From positions 34,898,001 through 34,962,000 of the forward strand of contig NC_091667.1 of assembly GCF_042453785.1 (NCBI RefSeq): a stretch of DNA of 64,000 nucleotides. The letters are read 5' to 3'. Of this stretch, positions 17,341 to 27,418 are shown in pieces. Origin of the DNA: Malus domestica. Its lineage: Eukaryota > Streptophyta > Magnoliopsida > Rosales > Rosaceae. Below the pieces are notes generated by a model. That model worked only from the letters and a program-made list of their open reading frames with translations. It had not been told where the DNA came from and ran no database searches. The position numbers and the translations under genes are program-made. The stretch's first letter is position 1; every line of letters starts with the position of its first letter.

Positions 17341-19062
17341 GCCTGTTCAAACAACAACAAAGTCTTATACCACAAAGTGGGATGTGTACGCCTGTTCAAT
17401 TCCATAAATTTCAGAAAGGTCAAAAAATAAGAAACAAAAAGATTGTGGATGAAATTACATATCAAAAGAATCCTTATGGGCAGAAGCAGCTTTGCAGTGC
17501 AACACAAGCAAATGAACAAGAGAAACAAAAAATAGTGTGCCAATTAATAACTCCCACTATGAATACTACTTTCACTTCAAGTGATTTTTTTTTTTTTTAT
17601 ATTCTAACCTACCCTAATCTACTGGGAGGGGAATTCAAACTCAAGTGAAAGTTCCCCTCCCGACAGGCACACTACCCAAGTCAACTTGCCTAACCGTCGC
17701 CTACAGGCTACAACTTTCACTACAAGTTCATGTTCAATTGTTCATACTTCCATACCAGAATTTTGTAAACTTTAATCCCTTCAAACTAAAAACCTTGATA
17801 GTAACTCTCAAACAGTTGCAAAGGCAAGCGTAATCACATTGGTTAAAACAAATGTACAAAAACTCTCATAATTGTACAAATTCATATTATTTGATTCATT
17901 TTACCAAATTAGTTGGAATGAGTTCAAATTCATATTTGGCTCCCCCATTATTTTCCAGCTAACTTTAAGAAACTAAAATTATTTTCCCTGGAAAGCAACA
18001 AAATAACACTGCAAAATACCAGAGTTTCTCTCTTCATCCCCCATTTTCAACCAAACAAACGAATCAAAATTCCAAGTTAATCTACGATACCGAATTCCAT
18101 ATCAAAGATTCAATTTCTCAAAAATATACAAATGTTTCAATGGTTGGAGAATTTAAAGAGAATTTAAACAAGCTAATCGATAAGAGAAATAGCGAGAAAT
18201 TTAAGCAAACTTACAGAGAGGGAGAAGAGATTGGTATTGGTTCTCGACGGAGAGAAGAACGGAGGCGAGCAGATTTTTCAGGGGTTTTCTCTAATTATCG
18301 CGATAAATCGGAGGTTTGGTGTTTCCGTTTTGTATCGCTCGGACTGTGTTGATTTAGGTTTTTCTACTTTATCCTCTCATTTCTCGACTTTTTGTTATGA
18401 ATTTTTATTTGTTACCTTTTTGGGTTTATTTGACGATATATCGCCGGTCAAGTTGTGTGATGTGGGCTTGTACATATAAAAAATTCATCGTAAGATTTGA
18501 TGGATTTGAGGACATGTCCAAGATTAAGTAAAGAAACACATATAAGTTTTGAAATCATCCACGCTGAAATTCAGAGGATTGAGATAACACTTCTAGAAAC
18601 TTCATTCTCGATGAAAAAGATAATCACTTTGCAAATTAGCATTGACTCTGAGAACTTCTATGCATAAAATTTTGAACATAACGAACATGAAGACACTTAT
18701 TGTCACGAGCTAACTCCGAAAAAGAATTGACAACGAACTAACTAACGTCCATACCAACATGAATTTTGTGCACAACATTATCATACCGATTTTAACAAAG
18801 TAGACCCAAAATGAGCCTACACACCAACACAAAATTAACATACATACGAAGAAAGACTTACAAATAATCTCACTAAGAAAATACTTATTGATGGAAATAC
18901 TAAGAAAAATAGATATGCAACAATCCATGGAAGATAAAAGAGGAAGGCTAGAAAAACGAGGAAAGGTGCTGACACCGATTATTGGAGTTTGTACAATTAG
19001 GGTTTGGTAAGAGGAAGATAGAAGTTTTTCTTTAACTAACGAAAGAGATAGTATTCCTGTTT
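17341..19062. other. Gene-poor spacer
   Basis: AT-rich spacer upstream of the hAT-derived pseudogene. Apart from the possible leader exon near 18.2-18.3 kb, I see no coding region or repeat with clear ends. Confidence 0.4.
18219..18335 (-). other. Possible 5' UTR exon on the minus strand
   Basis: Read on the minus strand, this pyrimidine-rich block ends in CTCTCT followed by a consensus donor GTAAGTTTGC (about 18218-18209). It looks like the leader exon of a minus-strand gene, plausibly the hAT-derived gene downstream. There is no start codon evidence. Confidence 0.3.
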
Positions 19063-19210
19063 GGGGTGTGATATCCACACACCTTATTTTACTTTTCACA
19101 CACCTCTTGATAATTTTTGTCCGTCAATCTTCTTCAATTCATCCGATCCGACGCCCGAAAATTAAAAATGTGTGTGAAAAGTAAAATAAGATGTGTGGAT
19201 ATCACATCCC
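19063..19210. mobile_element. MULE-type foldback MITE, 148 bp
   Basis: The inverted ends GGGGTGTGATATCCACAC and GGGATGTGATATCCACAC (right end read in reverse) continue as near-perfect arms of about 42 bp. They are flanked by a perfect 9-bp duplication TTCCTGTTT at 19054-19062 and 19211-19219. A 9-bp TSD indicates Mutator-like mobilisation. Confidence 0.85.
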
Positions 19211-20591
19211 TTCCTGTTTTTGTGTGGAATATAAAATAGATGAATCGCATGCATTATTTTTCACATGCTGAGTCCTAATCTCGTTTGACAATGGTGACTA
19301 AACAAGTGATATCAATGAAATTTTCAAGTTAAAATTTAAGTTAAATCAGTTAGTTGGGACAACGTTCATCTATTTTGTATCAAAGTCTAAATTGTGTTTT
19401 TCGCTAGTATAAGTATCTTAGAGTATCATCTTGTCGAGAAAAAAAAAACTTCATTTAAAAATATAGAATCGTATAGTAATTTTCCTTTGATTTACGGCCG
19501 CCTTGTTATTTGCCTCTTGGACTGTTAATTTTATTTTATATTTTTTGGTAAAATTTTCGACTGTTAATTTGGTTTTGAGCTCCACTAGTCTTCTTAAACG
19601 TTCCAATTTTTTCTGTTTAAAGTTATACTAAAAATGTTACAAATGTAGCAGTTACGATAAATAAACACATTTTAAAAGGTAATGAAAGTTTTGGGGGACA
19701 TTGCTACAACAGTAGGTAACGAATTTGATTGTAACCTTTGGATGAATGGCTCTGATTGGTTCCAGTACACTCGTGAGCTCAACATCTGAAGGCCCACGCA
19801 CGTGGCAACATCTGGTGGAGCACTGTCACATCGCCAACAAAGCCGTCACCGTTTGATTTATGCCTCCGTCGGCCTAACTGCCCTAACCTAACAGCAATTT
19901 TCGCGCCACTTTCGGTGGGTGCGTGAAATTTCTAATGGCTTACGGAGGTTGGTGACCAATGCATAAAGATAGTTGCTAATTAATCATTAACACGTGTATT
20001 TAAGAGAGCCGGTAATTGTGTTGACGTGGCATGTACAATTTAGTCATTTTAACTACGTTGGTTGAGTGGCATGTTGGTGAAACTCATGTAATGGGAGGTG
20101 GGTTAAACTCAAACTAGTTTGATTTATCCTGATGAGGAGAAAAGTATAAGAAGAGAAGGTTGATTTTTAAGATTTGCGAATCAATATCAATGTTTTCAGA
20201 TTCTCTTTCAAGGATTCTTAGGGCGAATGTCTACCTCTATCGCTCTTCTCTTTTTATTTTCCTTAATATGGAGAAATCAAACCCTGATTTGAGTTTACCT
20301 AAATCCTTCCCTCATGGGTCTGACTAATATAGTTGAAAATACTAAATTGTTTATGTCACGTTAGCACAATTAATGACTCGTTTTAACTTATTTGACGGAA
20401 TATGATAAAATTGGACAACGAGAAATAGTACAAGTGTTAAAGTGAGACAATATAAATTGTAAGATATAAAGTGTGACATGAAGAAAAAGTACATGTGATA
20501 AAGTGAGTCAATAAAAAATGTAGGGGCTAAAATGAAATTTGATGAAGAGTACCGAAGTCATAGCTAAAAATAAGTCTTTAAATTATTGATG
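19211..20591. other. Spacer without recognised gene
   Basis: AT-rich spacer. A G-box-like GCACGTGGC occurs near 19798. No open reading frame of interest and no RNA gene were seen. Confidence 0.4.
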
Positions 20592-20596
20592 ACCCA

Positions 20597-20991
20597 TGTG
20601 AGATCCCACATCGTCCGGGAAAGAGGAGGTGATGTGTCTTATATGTACATGTCCACCTCTCTATAGTAAGACGCGTTTTGGGTGAAAGCCCAAGAACAAA
20701 ACCGTGAGGGCGTGGCCCAAAACATACAATATCTTACTATGCAGACTGAGCTGTGACAATTTGGTATCAGAACCACTTCTCGCCCGGAAGTGTGCCGACG
20801 AGGGCGTCTAACCCCTAAGGGGGGTGGATTGTGAGATCCCACGTCGCCCAGGAGAGAAGAGGTGATGTGCCTTGTATGTACATGCCCACCTCCCTATAGT
20901 AAGACATGTTTTGGGTGGAAACCCAAGAACAAAACCGTGAAGGCGTGACCCAAAGTGGACAATATCTTACTATGCAAACTAAGATGTGACA
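20597..20991 (+). mobile_element. Complete TRIM retrotransposon without 5S module
   Basis: Two 162-bp direct terminal repeats at 20597-20758 and 20830-20991, each TGTGAGATCCCAC to TGTGACA. Between them lies a primer binding site TTTGGTATCAGAACC (from about 20760), similar to the initiator-Met tRNA site, and a polypurine tract CTAAGGGGGGTGGAT. There is no coding capacity. The flanks ACCCA and ACCTA form a 5-bp TSD with one mismatch. The outer sequences (GATCCCACATCGTCC; ACAAAACCGTGAGGGCGT; ACAATATC near the end) are shared with the Cassandra element at 28033-28653, but the 5S-like block is absent. Confidence 0.88.
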
Positions 20992-21549
20992 ACCTAGGCA
21001 ATGAATTTAACACTAAAAAGCTGATTGCTCCATCTATGAATAACAATTGAAAATGTAACTAACAATACCAACTTCAAAATCCTAAGAATTTATGCATAAT
21101 CACACACGTAAGGAAGTACCTAATCCATTTGGACCATTGCCCTTTCATTGTCATTAGCAAATCTCTCGTTAAAGAAATAACCTGCAAGTAATGCGATTTT
21201 TTGGTGCACATTAATACGTATTAAGTACGAACACTAATAACTAACTCATCAGACAGTGTAAAACTTTTAAAATGGGTACACACCACTTAATTGGCCAAAT
21301 TTAGTGGTTAAAACGTAGCCTTTATTTAAAAGGATTCTCAATTTTTTTGTAAAAATGAGAACTAGTTATACATCGAACTTTTCCAAATGGTCTTTTTTTA
21401 AGTCTTCATTCCTAGATCTTGCTTGGAGTAATCAATTCAATCCGAACTCATTTACTCATTTGATTGACATGATGAAATTTCAATGTTTTTTTTTTAACGA
21501 AAACGATAGATGATTCTCATTCATAAACATAGATCATTACTGAAGCCAA

Positions 21550-21890
21550 TCATGGCTTGGGAGTATCCTCAATGCGGATGTCAATGATCAAATTCGGTGG
21601 CGAATCCATCAAACTACATTCATCAACAACTACAAGACCGTATCTAGCTAGTTGGTGAGCAACCTCATTGGCTTGGTGGCGAGAAAGGGAAAAAGAAGCC
21701 TCATTGATCGTAGAAAACAATGCCTTGATGTCCTTGGTAATCTGACCAACTGGGGAAAGTTTAGTCGAGGTATCCTTCTGTGCTTCTATAATCTGAAGTG
21801 AATCAGATTCAAAGATAATATTTTGAAATCCCCTTGATCTCGCCCAAACCAAAGTCGAACGAATCGTCGTTGCCTTCGTCTAAAGGGGAG
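21550..21890 (-). pseudogene. RNase H (RVT_3) relic of a LINE-type element
   Basis: The minus-strand frame contains VWARSRGFQNIIFESDSLQI and SRHQANEVAHQLARYG, the hallmark ends of the plant RNase H-like RVT_3 domain. The stretch continues downstream to a poly-T on the plus strand (about 21486-21495), which reads as a poly-A tail on the minus strand. This suggests the truncated 3' end of a non-LTR retrotransposon. About 100 residues survive; there is no reverse transcriptase domain. Confidence 0.7.
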
Positions 21891-21894
21891 TTAG

Positions 21895-22235
21895 ATAAAG
21901 AATCAATTGTCAATATGAAAAGTAGCTTAACCTCTTAGAAATCTATACAAGGTCTCTCATCCTATCAATATGAGATTCATTCTCAAACGCCCTGTCACGT
22001 ATGAGAAATTTTCAAGCCAAACAAGTGAACAACACAAACAGGGTGACGTGGAATGTGTGTTGATGTTGGGCTTCATACGTGAGACAACATGTTCTAATAT
22101 TACGAAGAAGTTGAGGTTCCACCATAAAACTAATTGGCAATATAAGGAGTTGGGCAACTCCTTATAAGTCTTTGCATAATTTGATTTCTCACCAACGTGA
22201 AACTTTGTCCTAACATTCTCACATTCCACTGTTTA
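21895..22235 (-). mobile_element. Decayed TRIM-like element, copy 1
   Basis: The left block (CAATATGAAAAGTAGC ... GAGATTCATTCTCA) and right block (CAATATAAGGAGTTGG ... ACATTCTCACA) look like eroded direct repeats around an internal part with GGGTGACGTGGAATG and GGCTTCATACGTGAG. A second copy of the same internal sequence lies at 37925-38195. Orientation is inferred from a degenerate reverse-complement primer-site-like TTCTAATATTACGA. The ends are uncertain. Confidence 0.5.
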
Positions 22236-22655
22236 ATACCCATTGCATATAAAAAAATGAAAAGAAACTAATGGAACAAATTGTTTTTATGTGACTTGAA
22301 AATGGTAATGTGCACGCACTGATTGATAATTGGAATTAGGATTGAGCAGCATTTGACTATCTATTTATCAAATTCGATTACTGGAGTTGTTGTCCATCTA
22401 CACATCATTACCTCGCAAGAAAAGTGACAAAAAATATTCCCCAAACTTTGAAATTTAAAAAATAGGAAAAATACAAATTTCTTTTTGGTACGTAATTAGA
22501 AGTTTGAACAAAACGATAAAGATAGAAAACTACAAGAACCTAGTTGTTCGTTTCATCGTGGCTAGAAGAAAAAAAAAATAGTAGAGAAATAGTGTTGATA
22601 TTCTCTCAAAAGTTAGGACTTTTTTTTGAATTTTTTTGTCACCTTATATTTTTAG

Positions 22656-22807
22656 GAAAACTAATGAAAAGGGCTTGAAAACTTTGAGTTTTAATGATAA
22701 GGACAAAATAAAGGGTAAAGTGAATAGTACCATGATTGACTTTTTAGTGTAAAAATGTGGTTTTTCGTTAAAGTGAACAGTACCGGGAGCTTTTCGTTAA
22801 AGTTCCC
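22656..22807. mobile_element. MITE, 152 bp, copy 1 of a family
   Basis: Imperfect inverted ends GGAAAACTAATGAAAAGG and GGGAACTTTAACGAAAAG (right end reversed). They are flanked by an 11-bp direct repeat TATATTTTTAG at 22645-22655 and 22808-22818. A second copy in opposite orientation is at 40009-40163 (shared core AAAGGGTAAAGTGAATAGTA). Confidence 0.8.
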
Positions 22808-23648
22808 TATATTTTTAGCATAACGTTGTATGATATTGGCACACTATAAAAAGAAACTAGCTAGTGGCTTCGCAACGTTAATTTACAATTCCGGATGTTG
22901 AAAAGACTTACATAAGCATTTCAGTTCCTTCTCAAAATCACAAGGTGCTGAAGTGGCAAGATAGGGACCCGTAGGTTTATGTTAAAGGGATGCTCTTATC
23001 ATATTATTGCTAAAAAGAAAAACCGAATCCTCTATTTGATATCGATTCATCCACGCTTCCAATCTTTGTAGAGGAAGGCTAATTGCTTATCATCGTGTGA
23101 TTTACAACTTAAGAATCGAGCTTAAAACGTGCCGTGAGAAATACGGGTTTAAAATTCATCCCCAACCACTAGATCACTAATGGTCGTTCCTTTGCAAGTT
23201 TAAATTAGACAGAGTCCTTATCTGTATCACAAAAATAAACAACTTTTTATAATTTTTTATGGTCACAATCTATTAAGAATTGTTAATGATTTACTAACTT
23301 TTACGCACATAATATTTAAATGACGGTCAATAACGAACAAAATTCTTATTCTAATATCTCTACAATTAAAATACGTTAACCACAGCCGAATAAACAAAAC
23401 AATACGACGCAAGATGAAGTTGACGCGCAAATATTTTCTCCATAAAATATGCCTAAAAATGAATAACAAATTATCGAGCACACCAACTGCACCACCAGCG
23501 TTAGGCAAAATTAATCAAAAATTAATCAAACACTAATTAACTAATAATATTTAGCTTCGTCTTCGGCTTCCCTTATCGTCTTCATCTCTCGGTCTTCTCC
23601 AAAATCCACATTTCCACATGCATCCTCCTCTTCCCCCGCTACAAAATA

Positions 23649-23828
23649 AGAGTGTATTTTTGCTCACTATCATTATTTAATGTGGTATATGCTTATAATC
23701 CTATTTATTATTATTAGATGAGTTTGAATATTGAGATTTGTGCCTATCCATTATATGAATCTTGAAACTCAAACTCATTTAACGGTGATAAATACCACAC
23801 TAAATGGTGGTAGGCAAAAATGCTCTCC
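23649..23828. repeat. Foldback sequence
   Basis: The outer arms AGTGTATTTTTGC... and ...GCAAAAATGCTCTC pair. The inner arms TGAGTTTGAATATTGAGATT and the reverse of ATCTTGAAACTCAAACTCA also pair, giving nested stems. No TSD was identified. Probably a MITE. Confidence 0.5.
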
Positions 23829-24103
23829 ATTGGCTCGAGAGATTTTTCAATGTAAGCGTCACATAAGATGGTACACCATATGTCCTCATATAAATGGTGG
23901 GTTATATGTGTTAAAATGTTAATAACTTAAAAATTAAAATTTTTCACCGCTTACATAATAAAGTGTGAAAATTTCTCCATTGGCTCTTCCTTTTCTTCTC
24001 CACCAATAAACAAATCATGATTATTTTACTCATGGCTTCCTAACCTCCCTCTGCATGTGGCCATGCTGCTCGCCCAAGCAAAGCCCAGCTCATCATCTAT
24101 CTC

Positions 24104-24161
24104 CATCACCATCATAACTTCGCCACCACCACCATCATAACTTCGCCACCACTACCATCAT
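24104..24161. repeat. Short tandem repeat
   Basis: A 24-bp unit containing CATCATAACTTCGCCACCAC occurs about two and a half times in tandem, upstream of the receptor kinase gene. Confidence 0.7.
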
Positions 24162-24729
24162 TGCACCCCACCTGTTTGCGGATTTATCCCAATGGAACTG
24201 TCTCTGAAACCCCAGCAATTCGTCTTGTGTTCCCAAACGGCCCAGCTCTGAAAGTTGGGTTTTGCTGCAGGGAGCAAGAAGGGGAGATTTCAAGAGTTGG
24301 GTTTGTTTTTGCCATGTTTATGGTGTGATCTGAAGCAAAAAGTAAGTTTTTTTGTGCTGATTTTATGTGAACGTGATGGGAATTAATAAAGTAAATAGTG
24401 GGATTTTCTTGGCGGCCTAACAAAGTAGGTGGAAATTAGGAAAATATTGCTTTTCATCTCCTCCTGATTCAAAGTTTCAAACTTACTAGAAGTCTAGAAC
24501 TGCTTTTTTTGACTGGAGCTCCAAATTTAAGGATTTGGGATTTAAATTGTCATACATTGATGATGTCTTTTAGAATTTTCGCCCTACGTTTTATGATCAT
24601 AGCAAAATACATTTACTAATGTTTCTAATGAGTTTCTGATTCTGTTAATTGTGATTTTTTTAATCCAACTTCATGGTGTAGTTGTGACCAAGACTGCAGA
24701 AGCAGTTTGTGTTAGGATTGCTTGAGAAG

Positions 24730-26738
24730 ATGGGGAAAAGATTAGAGCTTTTGGTCGTTTTGTTCATTGGGGTAATTTTCTTGCATGTCACTGCGGACCC
24801 AGTTGAAGATAAGCAAGCTTTGTTGGATTTCATTCACAATATTTCTCACTCGCGCTCTATCAAATGGAATGAGAATTCTTCTGTTTGCGAAACCTGGAAC
24901 GGCGTGATCTGTAGCGAAGATCAGTCCAGAGTTATAGAGCTTCATTTGCCTGGAGCTGCCTTACTTGGTCCAATCCCACCGAACACTCTCAGCCGGCTTT
25001 CGGCGCTTCTGGTTCTAAGTCTAAGGTTGAATAGCTTGACAGGTCCATTCCCTTCTGATTTTAACAAACTCGAAAACTTGTCTTCCCTTTATCTTCAATT
25101 CAATAACTTCTCTGGCCCTTTGCCTTTAAATTTTTCGGTTTGGAAGAATCTTACTGTCATGAATCTGTCAAACAATGCATTTAGTGGGAATATCCCTTCC
25201 TCGATTTCAAATTTGACTCACCTCACAGTTCTGAATCTCGCTAACAATTCGCTTTCGGGTGAAATTCCTGACCTCAATGTTCCTAGTTTGGAACAGCTTG
25301 ATTTGGCTAACAATAACCTCTCAGGGATTGTTCCTCAATCTCTTCAAAGATTTCCAAGTTGGGCCTTTTCAGGCAACAGTCTGGCATCAGCCCTTCCTCC
25401 AGCTCTTCCTGTTGAACCACCTAATTCTCAACCAAGAAAGAAAACGAGAATCAGTCAGCCTGCAATACTAGGTATTGTGATCGGCGGATGTGTTCTGGGA
25501 TTCGTTCTAATTGCTTTTTTTATGCTCGTTTGCTGCCGCAATAAGGAAGGCGAAAATGGGAAAGTTGAAAAACCAAAGAAGAAAGAACTCTTTTCAAAGA
25601 AAGGGGTTTCTGAGAAGCAAAATAAGGATACCAAGCTTTCCTTCTTTGAGGGTTCTAATCTTGCATTTGATCTGGACGATTTGTTGAGGGCATCTGCTGA
25701 GGTTCTTGGCAAGGGAACGTTCGGGACAACATATAAGGCTGCTTTGGAAGATGCAACCAATGCAACCACTGTTGTGGTGAAGAGGTTGAAGGAAGTGAGT
25801 GTGGGAAAGAAGGAATTTGAGCAGCAAATGGAGATTGTGGGAAGTATCAAGCATGAGAATGTAGCCGCACTAAGGGCGTATTACTATTCGAAAGATGAGA
25901 AGCTTGTTGTGTATGATTACTATGAGCAGGGAAGCGCCTCTTCGATGTTACATGGTATATAAGCACTTCTCTCTACTTTTCGATTCATTTGCATCAGAGT
26001 TTTTAGTTATATTCACCGGAAACAATTAGAACACAACTAATTTCTTAGTGTTTATGCATCTTTAATCTTGCAGCTAAAAGAGGAGAAGGCAGGATTCCGC
26101 TTAACTGGGAGACTCGACTCAAAATATCAATTGGTGCAGCAAGAGGCATAGCTCATATCCACACTCAGAACGCTGGGAAACTTGTCCATGGAAACATAAA
26201 GGCCTCAAACATCTTCCTCAATTCTCAAGGATACGGTTGTGTGTGCGATGTTGGTTTGCCAACACTGATGAGTCCAATACCCCCACCAGCAGTGCGTACA
26301 GGAGGATACCGAGCCCCAGAAGTGACAGACACCCGCAAGTCTACCCCTGCATCAGATGTCTACAGCTTCGGGGTCCTGATACTCGAGCTTCTCACCGGTA
26401 AAAGCCCCATCCACACAACAGACGGGGAAGAAGTTATTCACTTGGTGAGGTGGGTGAACTCTGTGGTCAGAGAGGAATGGACGGCAGAAGTGTTCGATGT
26501 AGAGCTTTTAAAGTATCCCAACATAGAGGAGGAAATGGTAGAGATGTTACAAATAGGAATGTCTTGCGTCGCAAGAATGCCGGAGCAACGACCAAAGATG
26601 CAGGATGTGGTGAAAAGGGTGGAGGAAATTCGTCAAGTAAACACCGGAACTCGACCATCATCAGGAATTTCGACTCCAATCTTAAATACGCCGCCTCCTC
26701 CATTGGAGATAGCAGGACCTTCCTCTGTAACCCAGTGA
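24730..26738 (+). CDS. LRR receptor-like kinase, probable inactive (At4g23740-like)
   Basis: Two exons (24730-25954, 26074-26738) give 1890 nt and 629 aa, in frame. The start is the ATG of MGKRLELL, followed by a signal peptide (to about residue 22), the LRR N-terminal cap ([12 protein letters not shown], with ETWNGVIC) and about five LRRs. A juxtamembrane basic stretch and one transmembrane helix follow (about 244-269). The kinase domain starts near 310: glycine loop GKGTFG near 327, VVVKRL lysine near 351. The HRD catalytic motif is replaced by HGN (from residue 447) and DFG by DVG (from 467), while YRAPEV and [15 protein letters not shown] remain. LRR-III kinases of this type are plasma-membrane proteins often regarded as pseudokinases acting as scaffolds. 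The single intron splits the kinase domain at SSMLH|A, as is usual in this subfamily. Intact. Confidence 0.93.
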
Positions 26739-27418
26739 ATTACTTTCGTAGTTCTTTGTTAAGATAATCATATGCTTCATTGATCACTAATAAACACGCT
26801 GCCTCCGTGTGAGATATTGAGGCAGTGCAGTGAAGAACTATAGGTTGTGGTTTCATATCGGTTAGGGTTTTGGTGTCGACGAATTCAATCATATAACCTG
26901 TTTTTTCAGTCAATTTTCCGACTCTACACATCTCGGTCTTCAAATTTACCGATCCCCATAGCCGAAGCAAAATCTGGTTCGACCTGAATTGCTTATTAAC
27001 AAGAAAGGAACAGGAGACCTGCGCTGAAGGCAAATGTCTGCAATTGCAAACAGTTTTAGATGGATTTTCGGAATCTACATACAATGTCAATTCGATGATT
27101 TCATACATCCAGATAAAACTGGTTTGAAGTCAGAAAAAATTACATGTATCTTTCTTTGGTATAAGAATCACACAGAAATGAGATCAAAATACAACGCTGT
27201 CCTCACAGGGTCGGACTATGCTGAGCAGAACCTGGCCATGCCATAGCTAAACAATCATTCATGTTCTGATGACAGAGCCGATATCTTGCCGAGTTTAAGA
27301 AACACGGCAAATCTAATCTGCAGTCACTTGTTCAAAATTTTTGTTCTAACACCCCCTGAAATTCATATAAACAGATACGATTTGGGGTCACATTATCCAG
27401 CGTAATCATTTACCGGAG
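26739..27418. other. Convergent 3' region
   Basis: Lies between the receptor kinase stop and the inferred end of the minus-strand TH1 gene. A 122-codon minus-strand frame at 26740-27108 matches no family I know, and I treat it as chance or 3' UTR. A further TH1 exon here cannot be excluded. Confidence 0.4.

Larger units (their letters stand above)
22236..24700. other. Spacer and promoter side of the receptor kinase
   Basis: Mostly AT-rich spacer. It contains the MITE at 22656-22807, a foldback at 23649-23828 and a tandem repeat at 24104-24161. The last few hundred bases are the upstream and leader region of the receptor kinase gene. No other gene is recognised. Confidence 0.45.

Noticed and set aside
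26740..27108. 122-codon minus-strand frame between the receptor kinase and TH1 genes
   Set aside because: No recognisable domain, and it lies in a convergent 3' region. Kept only as a possible alternative TH1 3' exon area.
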